Shown here in pieces: positions 42,795-49,685 of a stretch of DNA of 49,685 nucleotides. Under the pieces are notes generated by a model. It saw only the letters and a program-made list of their open reading frames with translations. It was not told where the DNA came from and did no database searches. The position numbers were made by a program, and so were the translations under genes. Numbering within the stretch: the first letter of the stretch is position 1; each line of letters opens with the position of its first letter. The stretch spans positions 1 to 49,685 of the forward strand of contig CAIYSR010000168.1 in NCBI GenBank assembly GCA_903928895.1, in the 5' to 3' direction. This DNA comes from an uncultured Rhodospirillales bacterium. GTDB taxonomy: Bacteria > Pseudomonadota > Alphaproteobacteria > Acetobacterales > Acetobacteraceae.

Positions 42795-43603
42795 GCCGCG
42801 CGGCCCATCAGCCGGCCCATGATGTGCCAGTAGCGCACCGGCATCCAGCGTTGCAGGCGGTCGATGAAGCGGGCGTCGGGGCCGATCAGGATGCGCGGCT
42901 CGTTCGCCACGATGCCGCGGATGATGCGGGCGGCGGCGGTTTCGGGCGCGGTGCGGGCCATGCGGGCGAAGCGGTCCTCGATGGCGGCGCGCTGGTTCGA
43001 CAATGCCGCCGCGGCGCGGGCGTTGCGCGCGATATCGGTGCGGACGCCGCCGGGATGGACGCAGGTGACCTTGAGTGTGGTGCCGGCGGTTTCGTGGCGC
43101 AGCGCCTCGGTGTAGCCGCGCACGGCGAATTTGCTGGCGGCGTAGGCGGCCTGCCCGGGCGGGGCGATGAGGCCGAAGACGCTGGAGAGATTGACGATAT
43201 GGGCATCGGGCTGCGCCCGCAGATGCGGCAGGAAGCTGTGGCAGCCCCACACCGTGCCCCAGAAATTGACCCGCATCAGCCACTCGAAATCGGCCAGGTC
43301 GATCTCGGCGAGGGTGCCGAGCAGGGTGACGCCGGCGTTGTTGATCAGAACGTTGAGGGCGGGATGGGCGGCCACCGCCGCGGCGGCGAAGGCCTTGACC
43401 GCTTGCTGGTCGGCGACATCGAGGGGATGGACCGAGACCGCGACCTTGTGCGTCGTGCGCAGGGTGATGGCGACCGCTTCCAGACCCGCCGCGTCGCGGT
43501 CGGCCAGGGCCAGGTCGCAGCCTTGCGCGGCGAGGCCGAAGGCCAGCGCCCGGCCGATTCCGCCGGCTGCCCCGGTTAGTGCCGCCGCGCGCATCACCGT
43601 CAT
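42791..43603 (-). CDS. SDR family oxidoreductase
   Basis: 270 aa (267 from the second ATG at 43594). TGAAGGIGR, INNAGV, active-site serine in NLSSVFG, catalytic YAASK and HPGGVRTDIA: a classical SDR, of the type often found beside flavin monooxygenases. A C-terminal basic segment (DRLQRWMPVRYWHIMGRLMG) is amphipathic and could touch the membrane. First gene of the four-gene minus-strand operon, divergent from the monooxygenase with a 75-bp control region. Probable alcohol-to-ketone step. Confidence 0.92.
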   Translation of the reverse strand: MTVMRAAALTGAAGGIGRALAFGLAAQGCDLALADRDAAGLEAVAITLRTTHKVAVSVHPLDVADQQAVKAFAAAAVAAHPALNVLINNAGVTLLGTLAEIDLADFEWLMRVNFWGTVWGCHSFLPHLRAQPDAHIVNLSSVFGLIAPPGQAAYAASKFAVRGYTEALRHETAGTTLKVTCVHPGGVRTDIARNARAAAALSNQRAAIEDRFARMARTAPETAAARIIRGIVANEPRILIGPDARFIDRLQRWMPVRYWHIMGRLMGRAA

Positions 43604-43624
43604 GCCTGTTCCCCATCCAACTAT

Positions 43625-43641
43625 TGACATTCGTTGTGTCA
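43625..43641. promoter_or_regulatory. Palindrome in the divergent control region, candidate TetR operator
   Basis: TGACATTCGTTGTGTCA: perfect 5-bp arms TGACA/TGTCA around a 7-bp centre. The preceding T makes TTGACA, a perfect -35 sequence for the monooxygenase direction, so a bound repressor would block it. The adjacent TetR-family gene is the natural candidate to bind here. Confidence 0.5.
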
Positions 43642-43678
43642 GATCGGGAAATGACGGTCAACCAACGGGGGACCTGGC

Positions 43679-45160
43679 GTGGCAGAGCCGCATTTCGACG
43701 TCATCATCGTCGGCGCCGGACTATCCGGCATCGGTGCCGCGCATCATCTGCGGCAGCATTGTCCGGGCAAGAGCTACGCAATTCTTGAAGGCCGCGGGGC
43801 CATCGGCGGCACCTGGGACCTGTTCCGCTATCCCGGGATCCGCTCGGATTCGGACATGTTCACGCTCGGCTATTCGTTCCGTCCGTGGACGGAGGCCAAG
43901 TCCATCGCCGACGGGCCCTCGATCCTCGCCTATATCCGCGACACCGCGCGCGAGGAGGGGATCGAGAGGCATATCCGCTTCAACCATATGGTCGAGGCGG
44001 CGTCCTGGGATTCGGCGGCGGCGCGCTGGACGGTGACGGCGCACCACGAGGGGCAGGCGGTGCGCATGACCTGCCATTTCCTGTTCATGTGCAGCGGCTA
44101 CTACGACTATGCCGCCGGCTACACGCCGGAGTTTCCGGGCCGCGAGAGTTTCGCAGGCGAGGTGGTGCATCCGCAGAACTGGACCGCCGATATCGTGCAT
44201 GCGGGCAAGCGGGTGGTCGTCATCGGCAGCGGCGCGACGGCGATGACGCTGGTGCCGGCGATGGCGGAAACGGCCGCCCATGTCACCATGGTGCAGCGCT
44301 CGCCCACCTATGTCGTCGCCCGCCCCGCCGAGGACCCGAAGGCGAACTGGCTGCGCCGGCATCTGCCGATGAGGCTCGCCTACAGTCTCGTGCGCTGGCG
44401 CAACGTGCTGCTCGGGATGTATGTCTATCGCCTGTGCAAGCGCAAACCGGAGCGGATGAAGGCGCTCATCCTCGGCGGCGTGCGCCAGTGGCTGGGGCCG
44501 GACTATGATGTCGCCCGGCATTTCACGCCCTCGTACAAGCCGTGGGACCAGCGGCTCTGCCTGGTGCCGGACGGGGATCTGTTCAAGGCGATCCGGGCGG
44601 GCAAGGCCGAGGTGGTGACCGGCGCGATCGAGCGGTTCACCGCGACCGGCCTGCGCCTGACCGACGGGCGGGAGGTGGCGGCCGACATGATCGTCACCGC
44701 CACCGGGCTCGATCTGGTGGTGCTCGGCAAGGTCCGTCTCAGCGTCGATGGCGCCGCCATCGAGCCGGCCGCGTGCATGACCTACAAGGGCATGATGTAC
44801 AGCGATGTCCCCAACATGGCGTTCGCGGTGGGCTACACAAACGCGTCATGGACGCTGAAATGCGACCTGACCTGTGAATATGTCTGCCGGGTCCTGGCGC
44901 ATATGGACCGCACCGGGGCGCGGCAGGTGACGCCGCGGCGCGATCCGACGGTGGCGGAGGCGCCCTGGGTCGATTTCACCTCCGGCTACATCCAGCGCGC
45001 CGCCGACCGGTTTCCGCGCCAGGGCACGCGGGCGCCGTGGAAGCTGCACCAGAACTATGTCCGCGACCTGATCGCCCTGCGCTATGGCGGGCTGGAGGAC
45101 GGCACGCTGGCCTTCACCAACCCGGCGCCGGTCGGCAGGGAGCGCGTCGCCGCCGAATGA
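43679..45160 (+). CDS. Flavin monooxygenase, Baeyer-Villiger type
   Basis: 493 aa from GTG. FAD-binding VGAGLSGIGAA at 11-21, NADPH-binding IGSGATAMTL at 182-191, and the Baeyer-Villiger fingerprint FxGxxxHxxxW as FAGEVVHPQNW at 158-168 (followed by T, where P or D is usual). EGRGAIGGTWDLFRYPGIRSD is the class hallmark (quoted in part: GGTWDLFRYPG). Inserts oxygen next to a ketone, or oxygenates N or S. GGGGA lies before the start. Overlaps the TetR gene by 4 bp (ATGA). Confidence 0.93.
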   Translation: MAEPHFDVIIVGAGLSGIGAAHHLRQHCPGKSYAILEGRGAIGGTWDLFRYPGIRSDSDMFTLGYSFRPWTEAKSIADGPSILAYIRDTAREEGIERHIRFNHMVEAASWDSAAARWTVTAHHEGQAVRMTCHFLFMCSGYYDYAAGYTPEFPGRESFAGEVVHPQNWTADIVHAGKRVVVIGSGATAMTLVPAMAETAAHVTMVQRSPTYVVARPAEDPKANWLRRHLPMRLAYSLVRWRNVLLGMYVYRLCKRKPERMKALILGGVRQWLGPDYDVARHFTPSYKPWDQRLCLVPDGDLFKAIRAGKAEVVTGAIERFTATGLRLTDGREVAADMIVTATGLDLVVLGKVRLSVDGAAIEPAACMTYKGMMYSDVPNMAFAVGYTNASWTLKCDLTCEYVCRVLAHMDRTGARQVTPRRDPTVAEAPWVDFTSGYIQRAADRFPRQGTRAPWKLHQNYVRDLIALRYGGLEDGTLAFTNPAPVGRERVAAE

Positions 45161-45741
45161 GTGCGCCGTGGCCCGCCGATGGCCGCCGCCGGCGCTCGGT
45201 GGACAGCCGCTCCCGCCTCGTCGGTGCCATGCTGGAGCTGGTCGCGGAGGGGCATCCCAGTCCGGGGGCGGAGCAGGTCGCCGCCCGCGCCGGGATCGGG
45301 CTGCGCTCGGTGTTCCGCCATTTCAAGGATATGGACAGTCTCTACGACGAGCTCTCCGCCATCATTGCCGAACGGCTCGATGCGATGGCGCGGATGCCCC
45401 TCCAGGCGACGGCGTGGCGCGGGCAGATGCACGAGATTCTGGCCCGTCGCATCGCTGCCTTCGAGGCGCTGGCGCCGTTCCTGCACGCCGGGCAGCTCCA
45501 CCGTCATCGCTCGCCGTCGCTGCGCGCCGACCACGCCCGCTTCGTCGGCGATTTGCGTGTCCTGCTGGCCCGGGTGCTGCCGGGCGGACGGGCGGATGAC
45601 AAGGTGCTGGTGGAGGCGCTGGTGCTGCTGCTCAGCTTCGAGGCCTGGCGCCGCCTGCGCGACGAGCAGGGGCTCGGCGCCGACGCGGCCGAAGCGGTCC
45701 TGGCGCGGGCGCTCGAGTCCCTGATCAGCCCGGCCGGTTGA
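45157..45741 (+). CDS. TetR/AcrR family transcriptional regulator
   Basis: 194 aa. N-terminal helix-turn-helix: SRLVGAMLELVAEGHPSPGA, EQVAARAGIGLRSVFRHFKD, with SLYDEL following, the TetR pattern; the C-terminal ligand domain is variable. Coupled to the monooxygenase gene by ATGA, so it probably regulates this gene and the divergent operon via the palindrome at 43625. The 3' end overlaps the opposing BLUF gene by 17 bp. Confidence 0.9.
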   Translation: MSAPWPADGRRRRSVDSRSRLVGAMLELVAEGHPSPGAEQVAARAGIGLRSVFRHFKDMDSLYDELSAIIAERLDAMARMPLQATAWRGQMHEILARRIAAFEALAPFLHAGQLHRHRSPSLRADHARFVGDLRVLLARVLPGGRADDKVLVEALVLLLSFEAWRRLRDEQGLGADAAEAVLARALESLISPAG

Positions 45742-46153
45742 CGATCGAGGCGGTGGCGACGAGCTCGTCGAGCAGCGCCATCGTGGCGTGGCCGGGCAGG
45801 GTGAAGGGGTCGAGCTCGGCCTTCTCGGAGTATTTCAGCAGCAGCGCGGTGTTCACCTTGGCGATGTTGACCTGGCCCATGTTCCAGCTGCCGAAGCGCC
45901 GTTCGACGACTTCCTCGTAGCTCAGGATGCGGACGGAGTGGTGCCGTTCATCGCGCATGATGATGCCGAGCAGCTCGCACACCGCGTCGCGCCCGCCCTC
46001 CAGCACCTGCACGAACACGTCGTCGAGAAAACACAGCAGGCCGGTGATGCCGCGCGCCGGATTGTTGCGGCGGGACTGCTCGATGATCGCCTCGACCCGC
46101 TCGGGGTCGAGAGGCACGGTGGCGCGGCTGGCATAGAGGCAACGGACAAGCAT
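45725..46153 (-). CDS. BLUF-domain blue-light sensor
   Basis: 142 aa. Single BLUF domain (~1-95) that binds FAD; the residues of the photocycle are all present at AppA spacing: Y7 (CLYASR), N31 (NNPARG), Q49 (FVQVLEG), W90 and M92 (GSWNMG). RGITGLLCF at 34-42 is the flavin-pocket strand. The remaining ~45 residues form the usual capping helices (VNTALLLKYSEKAE), with no output enzyme domain, so it should signal through a partner, as BlrB/PixD types do. Starts 6 bp after the folE stop, hence cotranscribed with it. Confidence 0.95.
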   Translation of the reverse strand: MLVRCLYASRATVPLDPERVEAIIEQSRRNNPARGITGLLCFLDDVFVQVLEGGRDAVCELLGIIMRDERHHSVRILSYEEVVERRFGSWNMGQVNIAKVNTALLLKYSEKAELDPFTLPGHATMALLDELVATASIVNRPG

Positions 46154-46159
46154 CTGAAA

Positions 46160-46900
46160 TCAGGCCTTCATGTTGATGAGCGATAGGAATTCGCGGCGCA
46201 GCGCGGCGTCCTTGAGGAAGGAGCCGCGCATGACGCTGTTGATCATCTTGGCGCCCGAATCCTTCACCCCGCGCCAGTGCATGCAGAAATGATCGGCCTC
46301 CATCACCACCGCAAGCCCGTCCGGCGTGACCTTGCTCATCAGCAGCTCCGCGACCTGGACGATCGCCTCCTCCTGGATCTGCGGCCGGCTCATCACCCAC
46401 TCCGCGAGGCGGGCGTATTTGGACAGGCCGATGAGGTTGGAATGCTCGTTCGGCATCAACCCGATCCACAGCCGGCCCATGATCGGGCACAGATGATGGC
46501 TGCACGCGCTGCGCACGGTGATGGGACCGACGATCATCAGCTCGTTGAGGTATTCGGCGTTGGGAAACTCGGTCACCGGCGGCTGGGCCACGTAGCGGCC
46601 GCGGAAGACCTCGGTGAGATACATCTTGGCGACGCGGCGCGCGGTTTCCTGGGTGTTGTGATCGGTCGCGGTGTCGATCACCATGCTTTCGAGCACGCCC
46701 TGCATCTTGCCGGCGACCTCGTCGAGCAAGGCGTCGAGCTCGCCGGGCTCAAGGAACTCGGAGATATTGTCGTTGGCGTTGAACCGGCGCCGCGCCCGCT
46801 GAATGCGCGCCCGCACCCGGGCGGAGACGGGAAGGTCGGGCGCCGCCATGGGATCGTCGGCAACCAGGCGGGGGGCGATGGGAGTGGGATGGTCAGCCAT
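46160..46900 (-). CDS. folE: GTP cyclohydrolase I, variant type
   Basis: 246 aa. Makes 7,8-dihydroneopterin triphosphate from GTP, the first step to folate and pterins. Zinc ligands C133 and H136 (CSHHLCPIMG) and C206 (FCMHWRGV) are in place, and QEEAIVQVAELL gives the GTP-binding glutamate. Two otherwise invariant segments differ from E. coli FolE: CEHHLLPF becomes CSHHLCPI, and MCMTMRGV becomes FCMHWRGV. An N-terminal extension (~50 residues, ending FNANDNISEFLEPGELD) is longer than usual. Upstream partner of the BLUF gene; an alternative or light-linked FolE is likely. Confidence 0.9.
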   Translation of the reverse strand: MADHPTPIAPRLVADDPMAAPDLPVSARVRARIQRARRRFNANDNISEFLEPGELDALLDEVAGKMQGVLESMVIDTATDHNTQETARRVAKMYLTEVFRGRYVAQPPVTEFPNAEYLNELMIVGPITVRSACSHHLCPIMGRLWIGLMPNEHSNLIGLSKYARLAEWVMSRPQIQEEAIVQVAELLMSKVTPDGLAVVMEADHFCMHWRGVKDSGAKMINSVMRGSFLKDAALRREFLSLINMKA

Positions 46901-46990
46901 GTCGCGTGGGCTCGCCTTGCCGGGAGGTGAAGGGGACTGCGGTGCGATATGGGGTTCCGGCGCGGTTTCACCAGTCCATGGGGCCGGCCT

Positions 46991-47035
46991 GGCCGGATCA
47001 ATCTGGACCGGATCAGTGCGGGCCGGATCAGTGAG
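46991..47035. repeat. 15-bp tandem repeat at the mgtC 3' end
   Basis: Three imperfect units: GGCCGGATCAATCTG, GACCGGATCAGTGCG, GGCCGGATCAGTGAG, then a partial GGCCGG. It lies between folE and the mgtC-like gene and includes the stop codon of the latter (TCA at 47028-47030 on the + strand), so unit number may shift the end of that protein. The rest of the 127-bp gap holds nothing else that I can support. Confidence 0.7.
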
Positions 47036-47468
47036 GGCCGGGGTCTTCCGGCGGGGCGACGCGTTCGATCCAGGCCGAGAGCGCGCGCAGGGCGACGTGG
47101 GCGAAGAACACCACGATGGTGAGGCCGATCGCCATCGTGGCTTCGTTGAGTCCGGCGGCCGTGCCGATCGCGGCGACGGCCCAGAAGGTTGCCGCGGTGG
47201 CGAGGCCGCGGACGTGTTCGCCCTGGCGCATGATCACGCCGGCGCCGAGGAAGCCCACACCGGTGGCGATCGCGCCCAGCGCCGCGCCGGTGCCGCTGCC
47301 GCCGTGGGCGACGGCGAGGCGGGCGAACAGGCAGGCCGCCGCCGCCACCAGCATCGACGAGCGCAGTCCGCCGGGGTGGCGGCGCCATTCGCGCTCGGCG
47401 CCGATGGCCGCACCCAACAGGGTCGCCAGCGCAAGGGCGGCGAGGTCGGCCAGGGGGCCGTCAGGCAA
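47028..47468 (-). CDS. MgtC/SapB family membrane protein
   Basis: 146 aa, four membrane segments. GAAIGAEREWRRHPGGLRSS, GFLGAGVIMRQGEHVRGLAT and FWAVAAIGTAAGL are the MgtC-domain hallmarks. Small, without the cytosolic C-terminal domain of Salmonella MgtC; such short forms are widespread and their role (Mg or membrane-potential homeostasis) is not well defined. The start is a TTG that overlaps the end of the CopD-like gene by 8 bp, in keeping with coupled translation. The C-terminal residues come from a tandem repeat. Confidence 0.88.
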   Translation of the reverse strand: MPDGPLADLAALALATLLGAAIGAEREWRRHPGGLRSSMLVAAAACLFARLAVAHGGSGTGAALGAIATGVGFLGAGVIMRQGEHVRGLATAATFWAVAAIGTAAGLNEATMAIGLTIVVFFAHVALRALSAWIERVAPPEDPGPH

Positions 47469-47919
47469 AGGCGGCGACCGCGATGGTGAGCACGCCGAGG
47501 GCGAGGTTGGCGAGCACCAGTTTGCGGATGCGTTCCGCCGCGCGGACCGCGCCCGGCGTATCCCCGGCGGCCAGGGCCGCGCGCATCGCCCGCCAGGGGC
47601 CGAAGAAGATCACCGCGAAGACCACGGCCATCGCGATCCCGGTGGCGTGCATCACGTGCACCACCGGGTTGACCATGGCGAAGCCGCCGTAGACCCCGAA
47701 CACCATCGCATAGCCGGTGAGGATGACGATCGGCATCGCGTGCCAGATGATCCTGAAGAACCGGCCGAACACGGCGCTGTGCAGCGTCAGCCGCTGGGAC
47801 GGCGGCAGCAGGCCGAGGCTTGGGCGCAGTACGAACAGGGCGAACACCATGCCGCCGACCCAGGCCGCGGCGCCGAGCAGGTGCAGCGCGCGCAGCAGGT
47901 TGCCGATTTCTTCGCTCAT
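47461..47919 (-). CDS. CopD-like integral membrane protein
   Basis: 152 aa with four membrane helices. LRALHLLGAAAWVGGMVFAL, RFFRIIWHAMPIVILTGYAM and HVMHATGIAMAVVFAVIFFG carry the scattered histidines of the CopD/putative copper-export group, also called DUF2269-like when short. Substrate not provable. ATG overlaps the stop of the ParA-like gene (ATGA); overlaps mgtC downstream. Confidence 0.78.
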   Translation of the reverse strand: MSEEIGNLLRALHLLGAAAWVGGMVFALFVLRPSLGLLPPSQRLTLHSAVFGRFFRIIWHAMPIVILTGYAMVFGVYGGFAMVNPVVHVMHATGIAMAVVFAVIFFGPWRAMRAALAAGDTPGAVRAAERIRKLVLANLALGVLTIAVAAFA

Positions 47920-48542
47920 CGCAGGATTCCTTCGAGTTCGGCGAGCACACTGCGCAATTCGGCCGCCGCCGTCGAGCGTGGGGCGGCTTCGGTGACGCCG
48001 AGGCCCTGGGCGAAGGCGCTGGCGAAGCCGGTGCGGTTGCCCAGGGTGGCAGTGAACACCGGGTGGCCGGCCGCCGCCATTTCGGCCTCTACCATGGCGC
48101 GGAGCTTGCCGGCGGCGGGGGCGCGGTTGAGCAGGATGCGGGCGCGGCGCTTTTCGGTGGCGGCCAGCTTGAGCGTGCCCTCCGCGGCCCAGAGATCGGG
48201 CGGGCTCGGTTGCAGCGGCACCAGCACGAGGTCGGCGGAGCGGATGGCGAGTTTGGCGTCGGTGTCGAGTTGGGGCGGGCTGTCGACGATCAGCACGTCA
48301 TGCCCGACCCGCAGCCGGTCGAGCTCGCGGGCCAGGCGCCAGCCGGAGACATCGGAGAAACCGATCCTCGGCACAAGCGGGTGGGCCGCGCGCAGGCCGT
48401 GCCAGCGCGACAGGCTGCGCTGGGGGTCGATGTCGAGCACGGCGACGCTGCGCGTGGCGGCCATGGCCGCGGCGAGGTTGGCTGCCAGCGTGGTCTTGCC
48501 CGCACCGCCCTTCTGTTGCGCGATCGTGATCACGAGGGACAT
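47916..48542 (-). CDS. ParA/MinD-family ATPase (orphan)
   Basis: 208 aa. Deviant Walker A QQKGGAGKTTLAANLA at 9-24, Walker A' DIDPQRSL and Walker B VLIVDSPPQ; LVPLQPSPPDLWAAEGTLKL follows as in small ParA-like proteins (ParA/MipZ/cellulose-type). No ParB, centromere-like repeats or plasmid genes nearby, so chromosome segregation is not indicated; it may position a membrane complex. First gene of an overlapping operon with the CopD-like and MgtC-like proteins. The same frame is open far upstream but the codons there are antisense to the nnr gene. Confidence 0.88.
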   Translation of the reverse strand: MSLVITIAQQKGGAGKTTLAANLAAAMAATRSVAVLDIDPQRSLSRWHGLRAAHPLVPRIGFSDVSGWRLARELDRLRVGHDVLIVDSPPQLDTDAKLAIRSADLVLVPLQPSPPDLWAAEGTLKLAATEKRRARILLNRAPAAGKLRAMVEAEMAAAGHPVFTATLGNRTGFASAFAQGLGVTEAAPRSTAAAELRSVLAELEGILR

Positions 48543-48590
48543 TGCACCCGACTCCGTTGCGGCGCAGCATCCTACATCGGAAACCCCCAC

Positions 48591-49685
48591 ATGAACGAAC
48601 TTCTGACCCCTGCCGAAGCCGCCCGGGCCGATCTGGCCGCCGTTGCCGCTGGCGTCAAGGTGGCGACGCTGATGGCCAATGCCGGGCGTGCGGTGGCGCG
48701 GGCGGTCGTCGCGCGCTATCGCCCGTGCCCGACGCTGGTGCTGTGCGGGCCGGGCAACAATGGCGGCGATGGGTATGTCGCGGCCCGGCTGCTGGCCCAG
48801 CGCGGCTGGCCGGTGAGCGTCGCGGCGCTGGCGCCCGCCCGGGGCGATGCGCAGGCGCCGGCGGCGAGGTGGACTGGGCCGATCGTGCCCTTCGCGCCGG
48901 AGGAGGCCGCGCGCGTCGGGCTGGTGGTGGATGCGGTGTTCGGGGCGGGGCTGACGCGCGATCTCGCGCCGGAGGTGGTGGCGGTGCTCCAGGCGGCGCG
49001 GCGCCTGGTGGCGGTGGATGTGCCGTCCGGGCTGGACGGCGCGACCGGGCAGGTGCGCGGGTTCGCGCCCCGGGCCGAGCTGACGGTGACGTTTTTCAGG
49101 CGCAAGCCGGGCCATCTGCTGCTGCCGGGCCGCGCGCTGTGTGGCGCGCTGGTGCTGGCCGATATCGGCCTGCCCGAGACGGCGCTGGCGGGTATCGGCT
49201 GCCAGACATTTCGCAGCACGCCGGCGCTGTGGCACCTGCCGGTGGCGGCGATGGACGGGCATAAATACGATCGCGGCCATGTCACCGTGCTCGGTGGTGC
49301 CATGCCGGGGGCGGCCCGGCTTGCCGCAGCTGCCGCGAGGCGGGCCGGGGCCGGTCTGGTGACGATTGCGCCGATTGGCGATCCGGGGGGCTGTTTCGCC
49401 GGCGATGTGGGGGTGATGGTGGATGGCGCCCCGCTTGCGGTGCAGCTCGCCGATCCGCGCCGCACGGTGTGGGTTGCTGGGCCGGGGCTGGGCGTTGCGG
49501 CCGCGGCCGAGCGTCTGCCGGCGCTGCTCGCGGCCCATCGGTTGAGCGTTCTCGATGCCGACGCCCTGACCGCCTGCGCCGGCGCGCCGGAGCGGCTGCG
49601 CGGCGCCAGCGTGCTGACCCCCCATGAGGGCGAATTCACCCGCCTGTTCGGCCCGCTCGGCGCGGATCGGGTGGCCGCCGTGCGG
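48591..49685 (+). CDS. nnr: Bifunctional NAD(P)H-hydrate epimerase/dehydratase, 5' part
   Basis: First 365 residues; the gene runs off the window. N-terminal epimerase (YjeF_N): GVKVATLMANAGRAVA, the GPGNNGGDGYVAARLL loop at 53-68, DAVFGAGLTRDL, AVDVPSGLDG. C-terminal ribokinase-like dehydratase begins with HKYDRGHVTVLGGA, continues with AGPGLG, DADALTACAG and LTPHEGEFTRLFG. Repairs hydrated NAD(P)H. Start at MNELLTPAEA, 48 bp from the divergent ParA gene; no strong Shine-Dalgarno is visible. Confidence 0.94.
   Translation, partial: MNELLTPAEAARADLAAVAAGVKVATLMANAGRAVARAVVARYRPCPTLVLCGPGNNGGDGYVAARLLAQRGWPVSVAALAPARGDAQAPAARWTGPIVPFAPEEAARVGLVVDAVFGAGLTRDLAPEVVAVLQAARRLVAVDVPSGLDGATGQVRGFAPRAELTVTFFRRKPGHLLLPGRALCGALVLADIGLPETALAGIGCQTFRSTPALWHLPVAAMDGHKYDRGHVTVLGGAMPGAARLAAAAARRAGAGLVTIAPIGDPGGCFAGDVGVMVDGAPLAVQLADPRRTVWVAGPGLGVAAAAERLPALLAAHRLSVLDADALTACAGAPERLRGASVLTPHEGEFTRLFGPLGADRVAAVR

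Noticed and set aside
47916-48542. Plasmid or chromosome partition locus
   Set aside because: No ParB gene or centromere-like iterons nearby; the ATPase is coupled to membrane-protein genes.

Overview
The window is about 70% G+C and reads as chromosomal DNA of an alphaproteobacterium, most likely Acetobacteraceae (Acidiphilium/Rhodopila-like). The main grounds are the lgt-midA-pgeF order, the Hsp20-DUF1150 pair and a family of A/T-rich nested palindromes (cores GAAGC/GCTTC with A7/T7 tracts) that I associate with that family. The taxonomic call is inference. I see no tRNA, rRNA, CRISPR array or insertion sequence.

Layout. 1-5.7 kb: envelope and housekeeping genes (hldD 3' end, lgt, a MidA-type methyltransferase, pgeF, a lipoprotein, prs, a histidine phosphatase). 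5.8-14.5 kb: assorted catabolic enzymes (RraA-like, Zn alcohol dehydrogenase, PEP-mutase-like, metallophosphoesterase, hydroxyacid dehydrogenase, CitE-like lyase, enolase-superfamily enzyme), an ECF42-type sigma factor with its YciI/DGPF partner, and a small helical protein. 14.6-23.6 kb: a PatZ-like acetyltransferase, an esterase, two exported beta-helix proteins, the def-fmt-truA run, and hsp20 with DUF1150. 23.6-28.8 kb: a possible sugar-acid module (UxaA-type dehydratase, HpaI-type aldolase, amidohydrolase/lactonase, SDR), interrupted by the remnant of a PEP-CTERM gene. 28.9-40.8 kb: three family-5 solute-binding proteins, two amidohydrolases, two permeases and one double ATPase, consistent with uptake and hydrolysis of a peptide-like or N-containing compound. 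40.8-45.7 kb: a divergent cluster with a Baeyer-Villiger-type monooxygenase and TetR regulator on one side, and SDR, DUF1214, DUF1254 and an alpha/beta hydrolase on the other. 45.7-49.7 kb: a BLUF blue-light sensor directly behind an unusual GTP cyclohydrolase I, then a ParA-like/CopD-like/MgtC overlapping operon and the 5' part of the NAD(P)HX repair enzyme.

Most interesting points: (i) five palindromic elements, each starting or ending within 18 bp of a stop codon; (ii) folE and BLUF in one operon, with every invariant BLUF photocycle residue at the expected spacing; (iii) a metal-dependent hydrolase homologue that has lost the first HxH metal ligands; (iv) the broken PEP-CTERM gene behind an apparently intact promoter; (v) a strand-composition switch near 35.5 kb, from C-rich to G-rich on the + strand regardless of gene direction; (vi) the divergent monooxygenase cluster with a palindrome in its control region. 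Functions are inferred from motifs read by eye; no database search was possible.
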